Shown: positions 1-11,549, counted from the first letter of the stretch. The stretch: DNA of 64,000 nucleotides from Durusdinium trenchii (GCA_963970005.1 CAXAMN010018890.1:2067533-2131532), one strand, 5' to 3'. Translations and numbers: made by a program. The notes: a model not told the origin generated them from the sequence alone.

Positions 1-11
1 ATACAGGACTC

Positions 12-3000
12 ATGCAAAACATCAGTCCAGAGAAGTTGAATCATAGATTGACTTCTATTGAGGCAAGATGTTTGGGACATGTTTTTCATGTTACCAGAAG
101 GGAGAACTGGGCCAGCATTGAGAGGTATGGTTTGATGAGAGACCCTCAAAGTTGGAATAGAAGGAATAGAGGTGAAGGAAGAGATTATGTTCATTTTATG
201 TACAGCAATCCACAAACTTCGCTTTACATTCCTTTAGGCCCAGGTACAGTGGTTCCAAGAGATTATGGACAGCCTTTGTATGTGAAGCTTAATGTGATTC
301 TTTGGCTTCGGGCTGGACGTCCTCTGTACTTCAGCAACAATGGAGTGGTGCTTGCACATTGTGATGTGGAGCCCGAATACTTGGACATTAGTGTGGATGA
401 ACCACAACCACGAGATGCTCCAGAGCCAGCTAAGGAGTTGAGAAATCCTAAGTCCGCAGAGGAGATGATGGAGCTCATCAATAGTGAGAAGGTGCAACAA
501 GAGAGAGTGCGAGCTTTGTTCACCAGATTATCTATTGACAAGCCATATGCCAGAGAACTTCTCAGGAGGATTCATGCCGAGGAGCCTGAGACAAAACAAG
601 TTAAGAGGCATATGCTTTTGTGGTTGGACAATTTGGATTTAGGTGCTATCGCCCGTTTTGTCCAATATGAGAATCATCCTGAACGTGAGTACAATCGGTC
701 ACGATTGAGGTCACGTCAGTCGATGTCAGAAGGCCATTATCTTCAAGGATGGTCTTTGATTGCACCTAAGGAAATCGATGATCGTGATCCTTGGAGTATC
801 TTAGGATATAGTACTCCAAAGTTGATTGTCGATGGAGATGGTGTTACCTCAAGGTCCTTGTTTATGGTTCACCCATTAGTTTTGAGCAAGGATCAGGCAA
901 AACTGGTGAAGGCTGATGAGGAAGTGCTTCGTTTTGATCACATTTGGACGGACATCACTTCGAAGAGCTCAACAGCCAGGACTTCTGGAGAACCTCAACA
1001 AGATGAAGAAGATGACTCTGCTCATGTTGCTGAGCGTGAGATGACATGGTTCATTCAGAATGTCAACAACCTGGTTCTCAACCCATGGATGGTATATGAC
1101 ATTGGCATGGTATCACTCCATGATCGTGTAGGAACACGTGTACTCCAGAGCACTGGAGAAGACGTGATCCTTGTGAGGGATTGGGACAGGTTGACAAGGC
1201 ACCAGAGAGAATATTTTTGTAGAAGATACAAGTTGCTACGTCCAAGTGTTTATGGAACAGAGGAAGACCCCAAGACGTATGCACCGAGTTTTGAACCCGG
1301 AATTTCTCAGTGGATGGAGTTGGCACAAACTGGATACCAACAGTTTTTCTTCATCCGTGCTTGGGAGAATGGACGCCGCTGGGCTGAAATTCTGACAGAC
1401 CATGGCATTGCTTCTGTAGAGCTTTCAAGCTTCTTGGATATGTGCAGAGATCCCAAATTGCTGGGTTGGAACTTTGGTATTCCAGAACCTCAGTGGGATA
1501 ATTTTGGCAATACAGTGGAGGAAGCATTCAACAATCCTTTATTTGCCAAACTGCACTATCGCTTCAAGCAGGAGGAAGAGATTGGTCGTGTCATGCACCT
1601 TGTGTCAGAACTTGTTTGTGACTTTTTCATCAAGGTGCTTCCCAAGTGGGTTCTTGACCACTCGATCTTGTGGGAAGAGTTTATGATTTTGGATCCAGAC
1701 ACAAATCTCCCAGCTTACAAGACTTCAGAGGCCGCCTTACAAGCAGAAAGGAATCCAGAGAAGTATCATACACATTTTGCTATGAACTTCAAGAAATTCC
1801 GTTTTTCTGCAAGGATTGTGTGGTATTTGATTGACCGTGACAGGAATCATTTAGAGAGTTTTCTTCACAACTCCAACAGTAGATTTGTGCAACATGCATG
1901 CTATCAACTTCGTGAGTATGTTCAGGCGCGTGTTGCAGTTTCTGATCCCTTGTATGAGATGATCAAGAAGGAAGAGTTTGAACGCCAATACAATTCCAAG
2001 TTTTTGGAGGCGATTTCTTGCTCTCGTGTTGTAGTTGAGCCTGTAAGTTCAGGGACGTATGAGCCATCATCGAAGCTGAACTTAAAGGTACTACAAGACA
2101 TCCTGAAGGGTATCTTCAAGATCCAGAAGGATGAGGAGCTTGCCAAGGAACGTGATGAAGAAGAAGAACAGGCAGCTCAAAACATCTCATACCTGTTGGC
2201 AGATGATATGGAGCTTGATTTTGATGATGATGATGTTCCAGTATGGCGCTCCATTGTCGACAAGTATAGAGGAGGTGATCAGGTGCTACAGGGAGAAGCT
2301 GTGAAGATTACTCACCTGTTCAGGGATCAAAAGGACAATGAGAAGGCGACAGAAGCTTTCAGTTCAGAGAGGACAGATTTTTATGAGACCTCAGGACCTC
2401 TTCCAAGAACCGAGGGAGAAAATCTTGTAGAGGACTTGCTCACCAAGGATGTTGCAGAACAAGCTTTTGAAGCAGGTGAAGAAGTTCCTCCTTATACAAG
2501 AGTCTCCACTATCACTGGTGAAGTCTATACTGGAAGTAGAACACTTCTAGAAGATGAGAATATGGAAGAGGAAGTTCCTGAAGAAGATCCTGCAGTTGAA
2601 CCTGGAAAGGAAGAAGAAATATTTGATGAAGATGCAGGTGTTTTTCCTTCAGAGGAACCAAAGATGGAAGTTGACCAGGAGGAAGCCAAGGAAGAGTCAA
2701 CACCACACTTTCTGTCAAGAGAGATAGGTGAGGACTCGACTGCATCGCACTTACCATCAGGTGAGATGGATGCTAACCTTGATGATACTTCAGGTCAGCG
2801 GAAATCTAAGAAAAGCCGCCTGAATAAGATTCCTGATCCTCATTTTCATGAAGAAGTTCAGGATGATGCAGCCATGGAAGAGAAGAAAGAGGCGGTGGAG
2901 AAGATAAAGGAGGTCAGAGAGGATGATGGAGAGAAGAAATTGGAGGCTGAAATCCAAGAATCTTTTCCATCTGAAGTAGTTGTTGAAAAGGATACAACAA

Positions 3001-4751
3001 AAGTTGACAATACCTATGAGTTGCACACTTCACCTTTAAAGTTGCTTGGAGAGCTTACAGGAGATCCAGGTATTGGCTTTTATCAACTATGCTTCAGGGA
3101 AACTCATGCAAGATTGCTGAATCATGTTTGTTTCAGAAAAGGTGAGATTTCCCATCCTCATTATCAGTCAAGGATCAACGAGAATGATTTTGTTCGATCC
3201 ATTCGCAATATCTGTCCAGTACCTCCACCTGATTGTTATGAACATGAACCAGAGCATGATTTGAAGAGATTCTTCATCAATGATGACCGCATCATTTATT
3301 TGGATGGCAGGTATCAGGTCGATCCAAAGGCCCTTGAAAGGGCAGGTCATGCTCGAGAAGAATTGGAGGATACGAAAAAGGAACTCAAGAAGGAACTGGA
3401 ATCATATGGTCCCAAGGGACCCAGTTGGGACTTTGTCACCTTCTATGAAGAGCTGTGCAGAAGGTTCCTCAAGGGAAGAATAGAAGAACCATATGGAACT
3501 AATTTATTGGCCAGCTCAGAGTCCTTGACATTTTTATCCTGGAACTATGGCAACATGGTTCGTGGTCAGAAGTACACCACACCAAGGTTTCTCCAAGGAC
3601 TTGATAGTGCAATGAGGCCACGCAAACAGAGCGCCATGTCACTTCAGAATGAGCAATTTGAGAACAACCTTTTCTTCAACATGCTCTTCTTTTTACGTGC
3701 ACATGTCGTGATTCTCCAGGAAGCTCATCTTCTTGTTCCTGCCAAGGAATTTATTGAGCAAAAGAATTGGACAGTTTGTTTCAATGATTGGGAGAATCTT
3801 GCAGTGATGGCTAGATTGGCACCAGGTGGATATGTCAAGATCATTGCTGGACATGACCAAGATCTTGGTCACTGTGAACAGCGTGATGTAACTTGGGCTA
3901 TCTACGAGATTTGTTTTGGAGAAACAAGGCCTCGTCAAGATTTCAAGGATGCAGACTTTGAATTTGATGACTATGGTCCTGAGGACAAGCGTGTTCCACT
4001 TACTCGAGCGAACATGCATACCATCAGAGTCTGTAATTATCATGTTGATACACACCGTGCTGTGGATGCCCACCTACTGACAGGAGAACAGACAGCATTG
4101 ATGCTTTACGAGTGTTTTGTCTATGAGGTGGACATCATTTCTGGTGATGCAAATAGTTTGGCCTACAGAATGTCTGGGTACAAAAGGCAGCCAATGGCTA
4201 ACTACTATTACAGCACCATGCAGCATTGGATCCGCAGGTTTTCAGAAGCTCGTGTCAAAGCAGATCCGGGTATCAAAGCACCTAATCCCAGAACATTTTA
4301 CAGTTCAACTTCACAGGTCCTCAAGAAGTGTGAAGATTACTTTGACAAACTCTGGGAAGAATATTCTACTGTTGAAAAAGAAGAATACCAAGGATCACAG
4401 CTTGGCGATACATGTTTGTCTACCATTGTTGAATGGGGTCATTCAATGAGTGAAGAGGAATATGAAAATTCCACAGTGAGCACGAAGGAGTTCATCTGTA
4501 ATTTTTCAGAGAACTTTGCTATGATTGACACGGAGGTTATGTGCTCAAGGCCCACCGACGAGGACAGTCATGGTCCAATGTTTATTTCACTCAGACCAGC
4601 TTCCTTTTCATCTGGAGACAGAAAACAGTATCGCATGGGACCAACTCTTCATGAGGCGAACTTGCGGAGGAAGGAGAGACAAAAGCAGAATAAAAGGAAA
4701 GGAAGGCCGCCAACTTCTGATCAAGCAACTTCATCGTTTGCAGCGGCATAA
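12..4751 (+). CDS. KptA/Tpt1-like and EEP nuclease-like fusion protein
   Basis: This is an intronless ORF of 1,579 aa. The frame stays open to the left edge of the window, so the protein may start further upstream; ATG at 12 is the first in view. Residues 20-125 resemble the ADP-ribosyltransferase lobe of the RNA 2'-phosphotransferase KptA/Tpt1: H26-V-T, N32-W..I36..G40-L41, R57..V60-H61-F62, then a strand pair ending SNNGVVLAHCDVEPEYL. The RNA-binding lobe usual in Tpt1 is not visible ahead of it. Residues about 730-1000 are Glu/Asp/Lys-rich and probably disordered. Residues 1175-1530 resemble an endonuclease/exonuclease/phosphatase fold: SWNYGN (1176), LQEAH with E1237, NYHVD with H1344, GDANS with D1379 and N1381, and a terminal DSHGP with H1520 in place of the usual SDH. 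The middle 600 aa are unrecognised. A single 4.7-kb exon in a genome with intron-rich genes suggests a retroelement or retroposed origin. No reverse transcriptase follows it, and the substrate is unknown. Confidence 0.88.
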   Translation: MQNISPEKLNHRLTSIEARCLGHVFHVTRRENWASIERYGLMRDPQSWNRRNRGEGRDYVHFMYSNPQTSLYIPLGPGTVVPRDYGQPLYVKLNVILWLRAGRPLYFSNNGVVLAHCDVEPEYLDISVDEPQPRDAPEPAKELRNPKSAEEMMELINSEKVQQERVRALFTRLSIDKPYARELLRRIHAEEPETKQVKRHMLLWLDNLDLGAIARFVQYENHPEREYNRSRLRSRQSMSEGHYLQGWSLIAPKEIDDRDPWSILGYSTPKLIVDGDGVTSRSLFMVHPLVLSKDQAKLVKADEEVLRFDHIWTDITSKSSTARTSGEPQQDEEDDSAHVAEREMTWFIQNVNNLVLNPWMVYDIGMVSLHDRVGTRVLQSTGEDVILVRDWDRLTRHQREYFCRRYKLLRPSVYGTEEDPKTYAPSFEPGISQWMELAQTGYQQFFFIRAWENGRRWAEILTDHGIASVELSSFLDMCRDPKLLGWNFGIPEPQWDNFGNTVEEAFNNPLFAKLHYRFKQEEEIGRVMHLVSELVCDFFIKVLPKWVLDHSILWEEFMILDPDTNLPAYKTSEAALQAERNPEKYHTHFAMNFKKFRFSARIVWYLIDRDRNHLESFLHNSNSRFVQHACYQLREYVQARVAVSDPLYEMIKKEEFERQYNSKFLEAISCSRVVVEPVSSGTYEPSSKLNLKVLQDILKGIFKIQKDEELAKERDEEEEQAAQNISYLLADDMELDFDDDDVPVWRSIVDKYRGGDQVLQGEAVKITHLFRDQKDNEKATEAFSSERTDFYETSGPLPRTEGENLVEDLLTKDVAEQAFEAGEEVPPYTRVSTITGEVYTGSRTLLEDENMEEEVPEEDPAVEPGKEEEIFDEDAGVFPSEEPKMEVDQEEAKEESTPHFLSREIGEDSTASHLPSGEMDANLDDTSGQRKSKKSRLNKIPDPHFHEEVQDDAAMEEKKEAVEKIKEVREDDGEKKLEAEIQESFPSEVVVEKDTTKVDNTYELHTSPLKLLGELTGDPGIGFYQLCFRETHARLLNHVCFRKGEISHPHYQSRINENDFVRSIRNICPVPPPDCYEHEPEHDLKRFFINDDRIIYLDGRYQVDPKALERAGHAREELEDTKKELKKELESYGPKGPSWDFVTFYEELCRRFLKGRIEEPYGTNLLASSESLTFLSWNYGNMVRGQKYTTPRFLQGLDSAMRPRKQSAMSLQNEQFENNLFFNMLFFLRAHVVILQEAHLLVPAKEFIEQKNWTVCFNDWENLAVMARLAPGGYVKIIAGHDQDLGHCEQRDVTWAIYEICFGETRPRQDFKDADFEFDDYGPEDKRVPLTRANMHTIRVCNYHVDTHRAVDAHLLTGEQTALMLYECFVYEVDIISGDANSLAYRMSGYKRQPMANYYYSTMQHWIRRFSEARVKADPGIKAPNPRTFYSSTSQVLKKCEDYFDKLWEEYSTVEKEEYQGSQLGDTCLSTIVEWGHSMSEEEYENSTVSTKEFICNFSENFAMIDTEVMCSRPTDEDSHGPMFISLRPASFSSGDRKQYRMGPTLHEANLRRKERQKQNKRKGRPPTSDQATSSFAAA

Positions 4752-5830
4752 TTCCTGAGCGAAGGCTGAAATTTAAATGATGGCTAGGAAGTGAAGATAC
4801 TTCTGGTTACAGTTGATACTTTGCTTCCAGGCTTGACTTTAAGTTGCCAGGCTGAAGTTTTAATAAATTCTGGTTTGCAATGAGGAGAAACTTTTTATCA
4901 AAGAAGATACTCCTGCATTCCAGGTTTATACGCTTTAGCATGCAGATAGGTATGGACAGTTTTGCATAACCGATGATATCTATCACAGCCGCTTTTTCTG
5001 AGATGACCTCTAATGGACAACCATTCATGGTTGATGATTTAGTTTTGGCATAAGTCTGCATTTGTAGTGCAAGTTTTGTACATACATTTGCCGGTATCTC
5101 CTTCTTGTGTTTTTGATGTGAATGTGAAAGAGAGTCCTTTTGATGCAGTTTATTTTGTCTGTGAATGAAAGCGGTCGAGACCACGTCACGAGAAGATTAT
5201 TCCTCGGACCGTACGCTCCTTGCATTTTGCAAGGCATCTTAATTCATTGCATTGTGCGGTCTTGAATTTTTAGTTCTTTGTTACGCGAGTGTCGTTTGAT
5301 TCTTTTATAGGTCTCTGTAGAGAAAAAGCCGCTTTCCCTTTTAGTTTGATTTAGCTCAGGCCCTAAAGAGCTAGTGAGCGCCGGTACATGGTATCTTCGC
5401 CTGCGAAAAGTACAGTCTCCAGCCGAGGTACATTATCGATTTGATTTTGTACTTGAGGTGAGTCAGCTATTGCTCCCTCACTGTATTTAGTAGCTATGAG
5501 ATTACCTTCTCTGAAGTGTGAAACACACTGGATTAGGTAAGTACATGGCACCGTAGTTTTCTTTTAAGTTGTCAGAGCTAGCTGGACTGATTTAGCCTTG
5601 CAGTAGAAAAAGAGTATGCGACATACGCAATCAGCTAGAAGTGGACATGAATCTTGTGCCTGCTGAAAAGTAGAGCCTACCTGTACAGGGTTCCACTCCA
5701 ACAGCTGATATAAATATAGTGTGTCCATGCTTGACTGCTTCAAGGCTCAAAGAGCAAGAGGATAAGACTCTGCGCATAAAAGACACTAGCGGTCTGCACC
5801 TCTACCGTGTACGCCCTAGTCACTCTTTCA
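4752..5830. other. Intergenic stretch without recognisable gene
   Basis: This is AT-leaning sequence after the stop codon of the 1,579-aa ORF. Short frames occur on both strands, but none shows a domain, repeat or coding bias that I could defend. No poly(A) signal is expected in dinoflagellates, and no terminator was identified. Confidence 0.5.
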
Positions 5831-6187
5831 CCCCCCCCCCTCCCCTCCCCTCCCCTCCGCCCCTCTCCCCTCCTCCCCTCTCCCCTCTCCCCACCCCACC
5901 TCCCCTCTCCTCCTCCTTGTCTTCCTCTTCCTCCCACCTTCCCTCCCTCCCTCCTCCCTCTTCGCAAGTTGGACTCCGTCCTGTCGTCGCTCTTTGGCAT
6001 GCGGTTAGCGTTGCGTATCTTGCGGCCGCACTCGCTCACTGTCTCACTGTCTCACTGTCTCTCTCTCTCTCTCTCATCTCTCTCATCTCTCTCATCTCTT
6101 TCTCATCTCTCTCATCTCTCTCTCCTCTCTCTCTCTCTCTCCTCTCTGTCTCTCGTCTTTCCGTCTCTCTTCTCTCTCTTCTCTCGC
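5831..6187 (+). repeat. Long pyrimidine tract (C-rich then CT repeats) ending in CAG
   Basis: About 135 nt of CCCCT/CCTCC-type repeats (5,831-5,965) are followed, after a short mixed spacer, by CTCACTGT and (TC)n/CATCTC repeats (6,031-6,187). The tract ends in TTCTCTCGCAG and is followed by GAGGATCC. The long frames over it on both strands are low-complexity translation and not genes. The plus strand has the form of a greatly extended polypyrimidine tract with a splice acceptor, but no clear exon follows. Confidence 0.85.
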
Positions 6188-9100
6188 AGGAGGATCCGGG
6201 CAAAGAGCCACATATAAAGGACTCTTCACCCCTGCCTCCAAAAAGAGCGCCGTGTTTTTTCCTACCTCGCTGCCCTCCACTTTCCCATTCTGGAGCGCTA
6301 GCTTTCGCCCCCCCCTTGGCCTCAAGTCGACTTGGTCCGAGGACAAACGGCGGATAGCTGCCGGGGGTCTAAGCTTGGGTGGCTGGGGTCGGCAGTCGGA
6401 CTGCAGTATTTGGGCCGTTCCCGATTCAACAAAAAGCAGAAGTCCCGGCAAGTGATTGCGTTGTCAATTTTTCAGGCATGGTTTCTGGTTAATAATTGGT
6501 TTCACATTCCTGCTCGAGAAGCAGCCTCAGCAATCCAAGCCTGGGCCTAAATGAAACTATCAACCTGCTCGATAGAGCGCAGTACTGGCAGCGTTCAGCG
6601 CTGCCTAAGTAGTAGTGCTGGCATCCGGTGTCACCCAGTTTTTTGTTCCCTGTGGTAGTCTACGCTGGCAACTCTATATACAGACAATTAACATGGACAA
6701 TGGAATCAAACCAGTACCTGAAAGTGGAACAATCATTTGTTTGTTTGTTCGCGATTTCTGTGCACGTGCAGGCCACCAACCAAACTCATTGTTGGGACAC
6801 ACGGTTCCTGCAATTCTCCACACTCTGGCCAGAAGCCGCTCAAGAATCCATGCGCGGTGGCCAGGCAGCATCAGTAACCCCCCTGGTGGTTTCAATATTG
6901 GACCATACCCATTCATATCCGTTCCATATTTCTCGATGTTCTCGCGAATTCTCGGTGGCTCAAAGGCTGAACCACAATTGGTGGTTTCGATGCTTCGTTA
7001 TGCCCTCGAGTCTTTGACATGCTTGCAATGATCACATTGAGCTGGGCAAGATCACTGTCAATGTTGCTGTCAATAAGCTTTCTATGTGGACACAACATCT
7101 GCATTTTTCTCAAGGTTGCAGGGTTCCTTGAGCATAGACCTTGGTCTCAAGGTCTCAACATCAATTCACCAGTTCTTCTTGGCTGCTCGGCACGATTTAG
7201 TCTGCTCAGTCGTTGCCATGGACCCGCCGGCCGACGTGGAACGCGACGCCGAGAAGGGCGAGGAACCTGGCGAGTTACCTGTGGAGCAGCGCGAGCCAAG
7301 AGAGGCAGGGGTTTTGGTTGGTTCTGGGCTACCGTGGGGGGGTTCAAAAACATGCACTCAACCAACCTGGAATCATCTTCGAAAGGTGCCTGGAATCAAA
7401 ACGTTTGCGAAAAGGATTCGACCATTTCAATCCATATATCACCGCTCGTCCCTATGTTCCAGGTGGTTCAAGAGCCGGGTTCCACGGGGGAGGGAAAGGC
7501 TTGGTTTGTTGCCCCTGCCGAGGCTGATGGTGCAGATGAGGTCGAGATCGAAGGCAGAGAAGCGTTGTGATCAAAGGTGTTGAGGGGATTCACCTGGATT
7601 GACTGGTTGATTTCATCCCTATATATCAATATAATATAAGTTATTTGGGGTTGCTTGCTTGGTGGCTTGCTGCCTGGAGGCCTGGAGTTGCTTTGTTATT
7701 CTGTCGCTTCAAAAGTCGAAGCGGATCAGGGCTCCTTAGGTTTGAACCTACAAAGCCTTGACTGGTGCGTGAAGCCCGAGGGGTGGTTTTGATCGAGGTC
7801 TTGGATGTTGGTGCCATCACCTTTAGAAGATACGGAATACGTGAAGGCATGTGATGATTAAGCGAGGGAAAGGGGCAGAGATGCTGAGCACGTGATTGGT
7901 CGACATGTTTCACTTGATTTGTGGGTAGGTTACGGTAGGTTTTATAGAAAAAGCGGGTAGGCTTCATAGAAAAACCAACATGTCTCACAGCAACTCGCGT
8001 ATGTGTTCTTCCCCCAGGGCCGAATTGGGCAGGTGAGAAGAAGCGCAAACGGCCAGGCTGCGCTGCGAGGCGCCCGTTGCGGCCGTCCGTCCGAGCGGCG
8101 CTACCCGAGGGCGCACGGACCGAACTTCTTGTATACAACTCTTAGTTAATCAGCCCCCCAATCTGAGGAGAATGTTCCCATTCAATTGGAGGGGTGTAGA
8201 CTCTAATCAAGAGTCTACATGATGTAGGCGCCAGGGCCCCAAATTCCTTCTGAGAAGGGTATGTGGAGGGCTACTCAGATGGAGATGTAAACCATTCTGG
8301 TAGAAGGGGCCACTATCGATTCATGTATTCAGGCCGACCTCTCCGGAGTTTTTGAGGCCCACTCCTTATGGTGGAGTGTTTTTTTCGGGCCGACCGGCTG
8401 ACCTGGAACGTGTAGGTCTCTCCATGGGGACTGTGTTCTTGTGTCACTGGGTGGCAACCAGAAAGGAAAAGATCCTCCTAACCCACACTGCAAATGAAAG
8501 AACAAGACTGGCATCTAACCTAACCTGGTAGACCCTTGGGCAGGTGCCAAGCGCTTCCTTAGGTGGTGCGGCTTTGGATCCTAAAGAAGATGTCAACATG
8601 TGGCACTGTTATGTCCAAGTGGTTGGATTTAGATCACAATCTTCACCTGTGCACCCTGTTCATTGAACTGTTGGCACGTATGTTCCTTACAATTCAATCT
8701 CTTCCTTGTTCAATTTCGAGAGATTGGCCCTATGAGGGAAAAACACACAATTTCCTTACGTAAGCCAGTGGTGGCGTAAGTTCCTGTCCTTCTCGCGAAA
8801 AAGCGAGGCTAAAGAGCGTGGAGCAATGCTTGGACCGAAGCTAGGCTAAAAAGTTGGAGAGCCAGCGAAGGGTTTCACCAGTGCTTCGATATGGGGAAGT
8901 TGAAGTGGGCTATGTCCACTTGGGGTGCAAGCCATTCTTGCCTAAAGGATCCTAAAGGATCTCAAAGGTCACTGGCCACTTCTTGTGTTATTGGTGTCCC
9001 CCGTGTTGGTTTCCCAACAGTGATGAGAGGAAGCGGCATTTCAACACACACCCACACACACACACACCACATCATTCACTCAAGGTATGGTCAAACTATG

Positions 9101-9990
9101 GATTCATGTTCCAGACATACCTGACATACCACTGATATGAAGGAATGCAACAGTAGTTATGGGTGACTTTCCCGCAATCTTGGGCTTGTTTTGCAATAGC
9201 ACCCCTCATTTCGGAAGGGATGTTTGGAGGATTCCTCTTTGTGTATGAGTGGCTTTCGGGTGCAGGTGCCCACACACAACCGTCGAATTGGGAGGTGCTC
9301 ATATTGGAATTTGGGATGTTGGCAGTCCATTGGGGCACAGAATGGCACTGTGCCCTACAACAGACTTATATAAACCGTGCGAATGCGGAGATGGACAATA
9401 TCCTCAATTAATAGATGAAACATGGGGAAGGGTTCTCAAAAAGCCCACGGACGCCTCCCATGCTCGAAGCCATAAGGCTAGTCTTTAATCAGTTGGAATC
9501 TCAGTTGAGTCTCCCACCGTCAATACTTCCCTCATGGTCCACGTTCTTTTGTTGAAATGATAAATGGGACTGCCAAACGATGCAACGTGAATAGCCTTTT
9601 GAAACTGTTTGAATCGGTTCGACCTATTTGGGATGTGCATGCACGTCACAAAATTGTCTTCAAGGGCTGGGAGGTGAGTGTCTCCAATTTTAAAGGGCAT
9701 GAAGATCCAAACATATTTCAATCGGATTTCCCTAAACGAGCAGCATTTCAGTCGGATGGGGGGTGTTTTGTAAACACACAAAAAAGTACCACTGCTTCAA
9801 TATGTGTCGCACTGAGAATTGTCGGGTAAAGTCGTATTTGGGCACCCTCGATCAAGCAAAGATATATCCTTGCTCAGATTCTTCCAAGCCACTTCTTGCG
9901 CCGTCCTTGTTCAACTTACTTTCTTAGCAATCAAGCAGGGCATTTCCGACCAACATGTTTGGTTTTCCTCTAAAGAGTCTAAACATTAAT
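6188..9990. other. Intergenic stretch with small repeats and GC-rich islets
   Basis: No convincing gene was found. Visible items are GC-rich islets at about 7,200-7,330 and 8,040-8,120, a tandem decamer CCTAAAGGAT (two copies near 8,941-8,960) and a CA microsatellite at 9,044-9,068. Several frames of 60-180 codons overlap each other on different strands without any shared bias, so they are left out. Confidence 0.5.
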
Positions 9991-10029
9991 TTATTGTAAT
10001 ATTATATAAATATGCATGTGTAAATTGTA

Positions 10030-10550
10030 TAGTATTGTTTCTATGTATTGGTGGGCCTCGAGTCGGTGGTAGCTTTTGGATGCTACCGACAGGGGTGTTT
10101 CGCCGCCCAGGGCTGCCCTTCCCGCCGGGCGTTCCTCCCCTGCGGTGTGTGCGGCAGCCGGGCTGTTGCCAACGCACATGGGAGGCGCGAGTCTGGTGGG
10201 GAGCTGGCGGGACGGTTCATGGATCTCGGAGATTCCGCTCGTCCGGTTGGCCGCTAAATGGGTGATTGGCCAGGAATTGGCCAGTGAGGGGCCTCAAGAA
10301 TGAAGACGGTACAAGGCTCTCCGTGCGCCCCAAGTGCCAGGGAGGGCGATCGTGCTGAAGCTCAGACAGGGAATCCCACAGGGCTCAGTCGGACTCGTCT
10401 CCGTCTCCCAGGCGAACCGAAGCTGCAGGCGTTGCGGGCGATGCTCGGATGGCAGAACGCTTGGAGGGGGAGGGTTACACCAGTACCATGGAAGGCTACT
10501 GTAGCTTGTATGCCCTCGTGGCTTCCAAATCATGGCATGACGCGATGATG
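10030..10550. other. GC-rich islet, exon-like but unassigned
   Basis: A block of clearly higher GC than its surroundings is open in several plus-strand frames at once (about 10,035-10,300 and 10,300-10,548). I cannot choose a frame or find a domain. It could be an exon, a decayed gene piece, or simply a GC-rich repeat. Confidence 0.3.
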
Positions 10551-10686
10551 ACACTTTAATGGTAAGTTTCCCGGCGGAGATGCAAAGAACCCCAAAAGCA
10601 TACTAAGCATACGCTCAATCATGACAATCATGATTATTGTACTGCTGATTGGTGATTGGTGGTGAGTCGTGATCAGTGATGAGTAT

Positions 10687-10737
10687 GTGTATATATATAT
10701 AGTTATATTATATATATAGAGAGAGAGAGAGAGTGAG
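10687..10737. repeat. TA and GA microsatellite
   Basis: A run of TA dinucleotides (with an AGTTATATTA interruption) passes directly into GA repeats. Confidence 0.9.
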
Positions 10738-10899
10738 TGACAATACAGGAGATCATGGTTATAGGATTCAGCTATGAGTAAGGGTGGTTGAATGTGGTTG
10801 ATCATGTCAGCTGAAATTGGGCGGGTACTAAGCGGCTACTAAATGTGTTTTGGCAATGGAATGTTGCCTTTCAAGTTTGGTCCGGAAATTCAGAGTTGA

Positions 10900-11283
10900 G
10901 TGTGTGATTCTGTGATGCCACCCGGGCTTTCAGCAGCTGTTGCCCAAACAGTAGCCATGAAACTGACAGCTGTGCCGATGTTGTTCCTGACTGCTGTTGC
11001 AGCCAACTGGCGTGATGCAGTGCAAAGCGCTGCAAACATGGACTCCTGTGAGAAGAGCACGCTCCAAATGATCAAGGTTCAAATCGACAGCGAGGTGCTG
11101 GGCAAAATGGATGGCATGTCGTTGGTGAAGTTCGCTGGTGACTTGCAGCAGCACCGTCGCTTGCACGGTCTCCCAAAAGAAGTGTCTGACTTGCTGGACA
11201 AGAAGGCGAAGTCGATTGGCAAGGCAGGAGCTTCCATGTTGAAGGCGGAGACCACCCAAATGCTGCTGAAGGCTCGTCTATGA
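10900..11283 (+). CDS. Small hypothetical protein or terminal exon
   Basis: The frame encodes 127 aa from ATG 10,900 to TGA 11,283. Codon use looks coding over its last 80 residues, with many AAG, CTG, GAC and GAG codons and an amphipathic Lys/Leu-rich helix pattern (KEVSDLLDKKAKSIGKAG). A TTTCAG just before CAGCTGTTGCCC (about 10,930) could be a splice acceptor, in which case this is the last exon of a longer gene rather than a complete small ORF. Residues about 20-38 are hydrophobic. No family is recognised. The next 600 bases hold a TA repeat and no gene. Confidence 0.4.
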   Translation: MCDSVMPPGLSAAVAQTVAMKLTAVPMLFLTAVAANWRDAVQSAANMDSCEKSTLQMIKVQIDSEVLGKMDGMSLVKFAGDLQQHRRLHGLPKEVSDLLDKKAKSIGKAGASMLKAETTQMLLKARL

Positions 11284-11532
11284 CCTCGGTGCTGACGTGT
11301 TTTTGGTAGCCATTTGCTGTCGTTACTGTGGTGAACACCACGGTGCTGCGCTGGCAGTGTTTTTGTATGTTTTTGTTGAATCGTCACTGGCGAGTCGCAG
11401 CCAAAAAGAAAGCACCTTTGCTGCAGCATTCCCCAATATTCCTCCTGCAGGGGTCAACGCATGTGCGCAAGTGCTGTTAGCCCTGTAGTTTTCAGCAGAA
11501 GACTCCACCATAGAAAGTGTCGAAAGCAGTGT

Positions 11533-11549
11533 TATATATATATATATAT
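11533..11549. repeat. TA microsatellite
   Basis: A short run of TA dinucleotides. Confidence 0.9.

Noticed and set aside
3693-4073. 126-aa minus-strand frame within the KptA/EEP-like ORF
   Set aside because: It is antisense to the nuclease-like domain with no features of its own.
5719-6357. Long plus and minus frames (up to 212 aa) over the pyrimidine tract
   Set aside because: They translate simple repeats (Pro/Ser/Leu runs); no coding signal is independent of the repeat.
7735-7760. GGTTTGAACCT as a tRNA T-arm
   Set aside because: No acceptor stem, D-arm or anticodon arm can be built around it.
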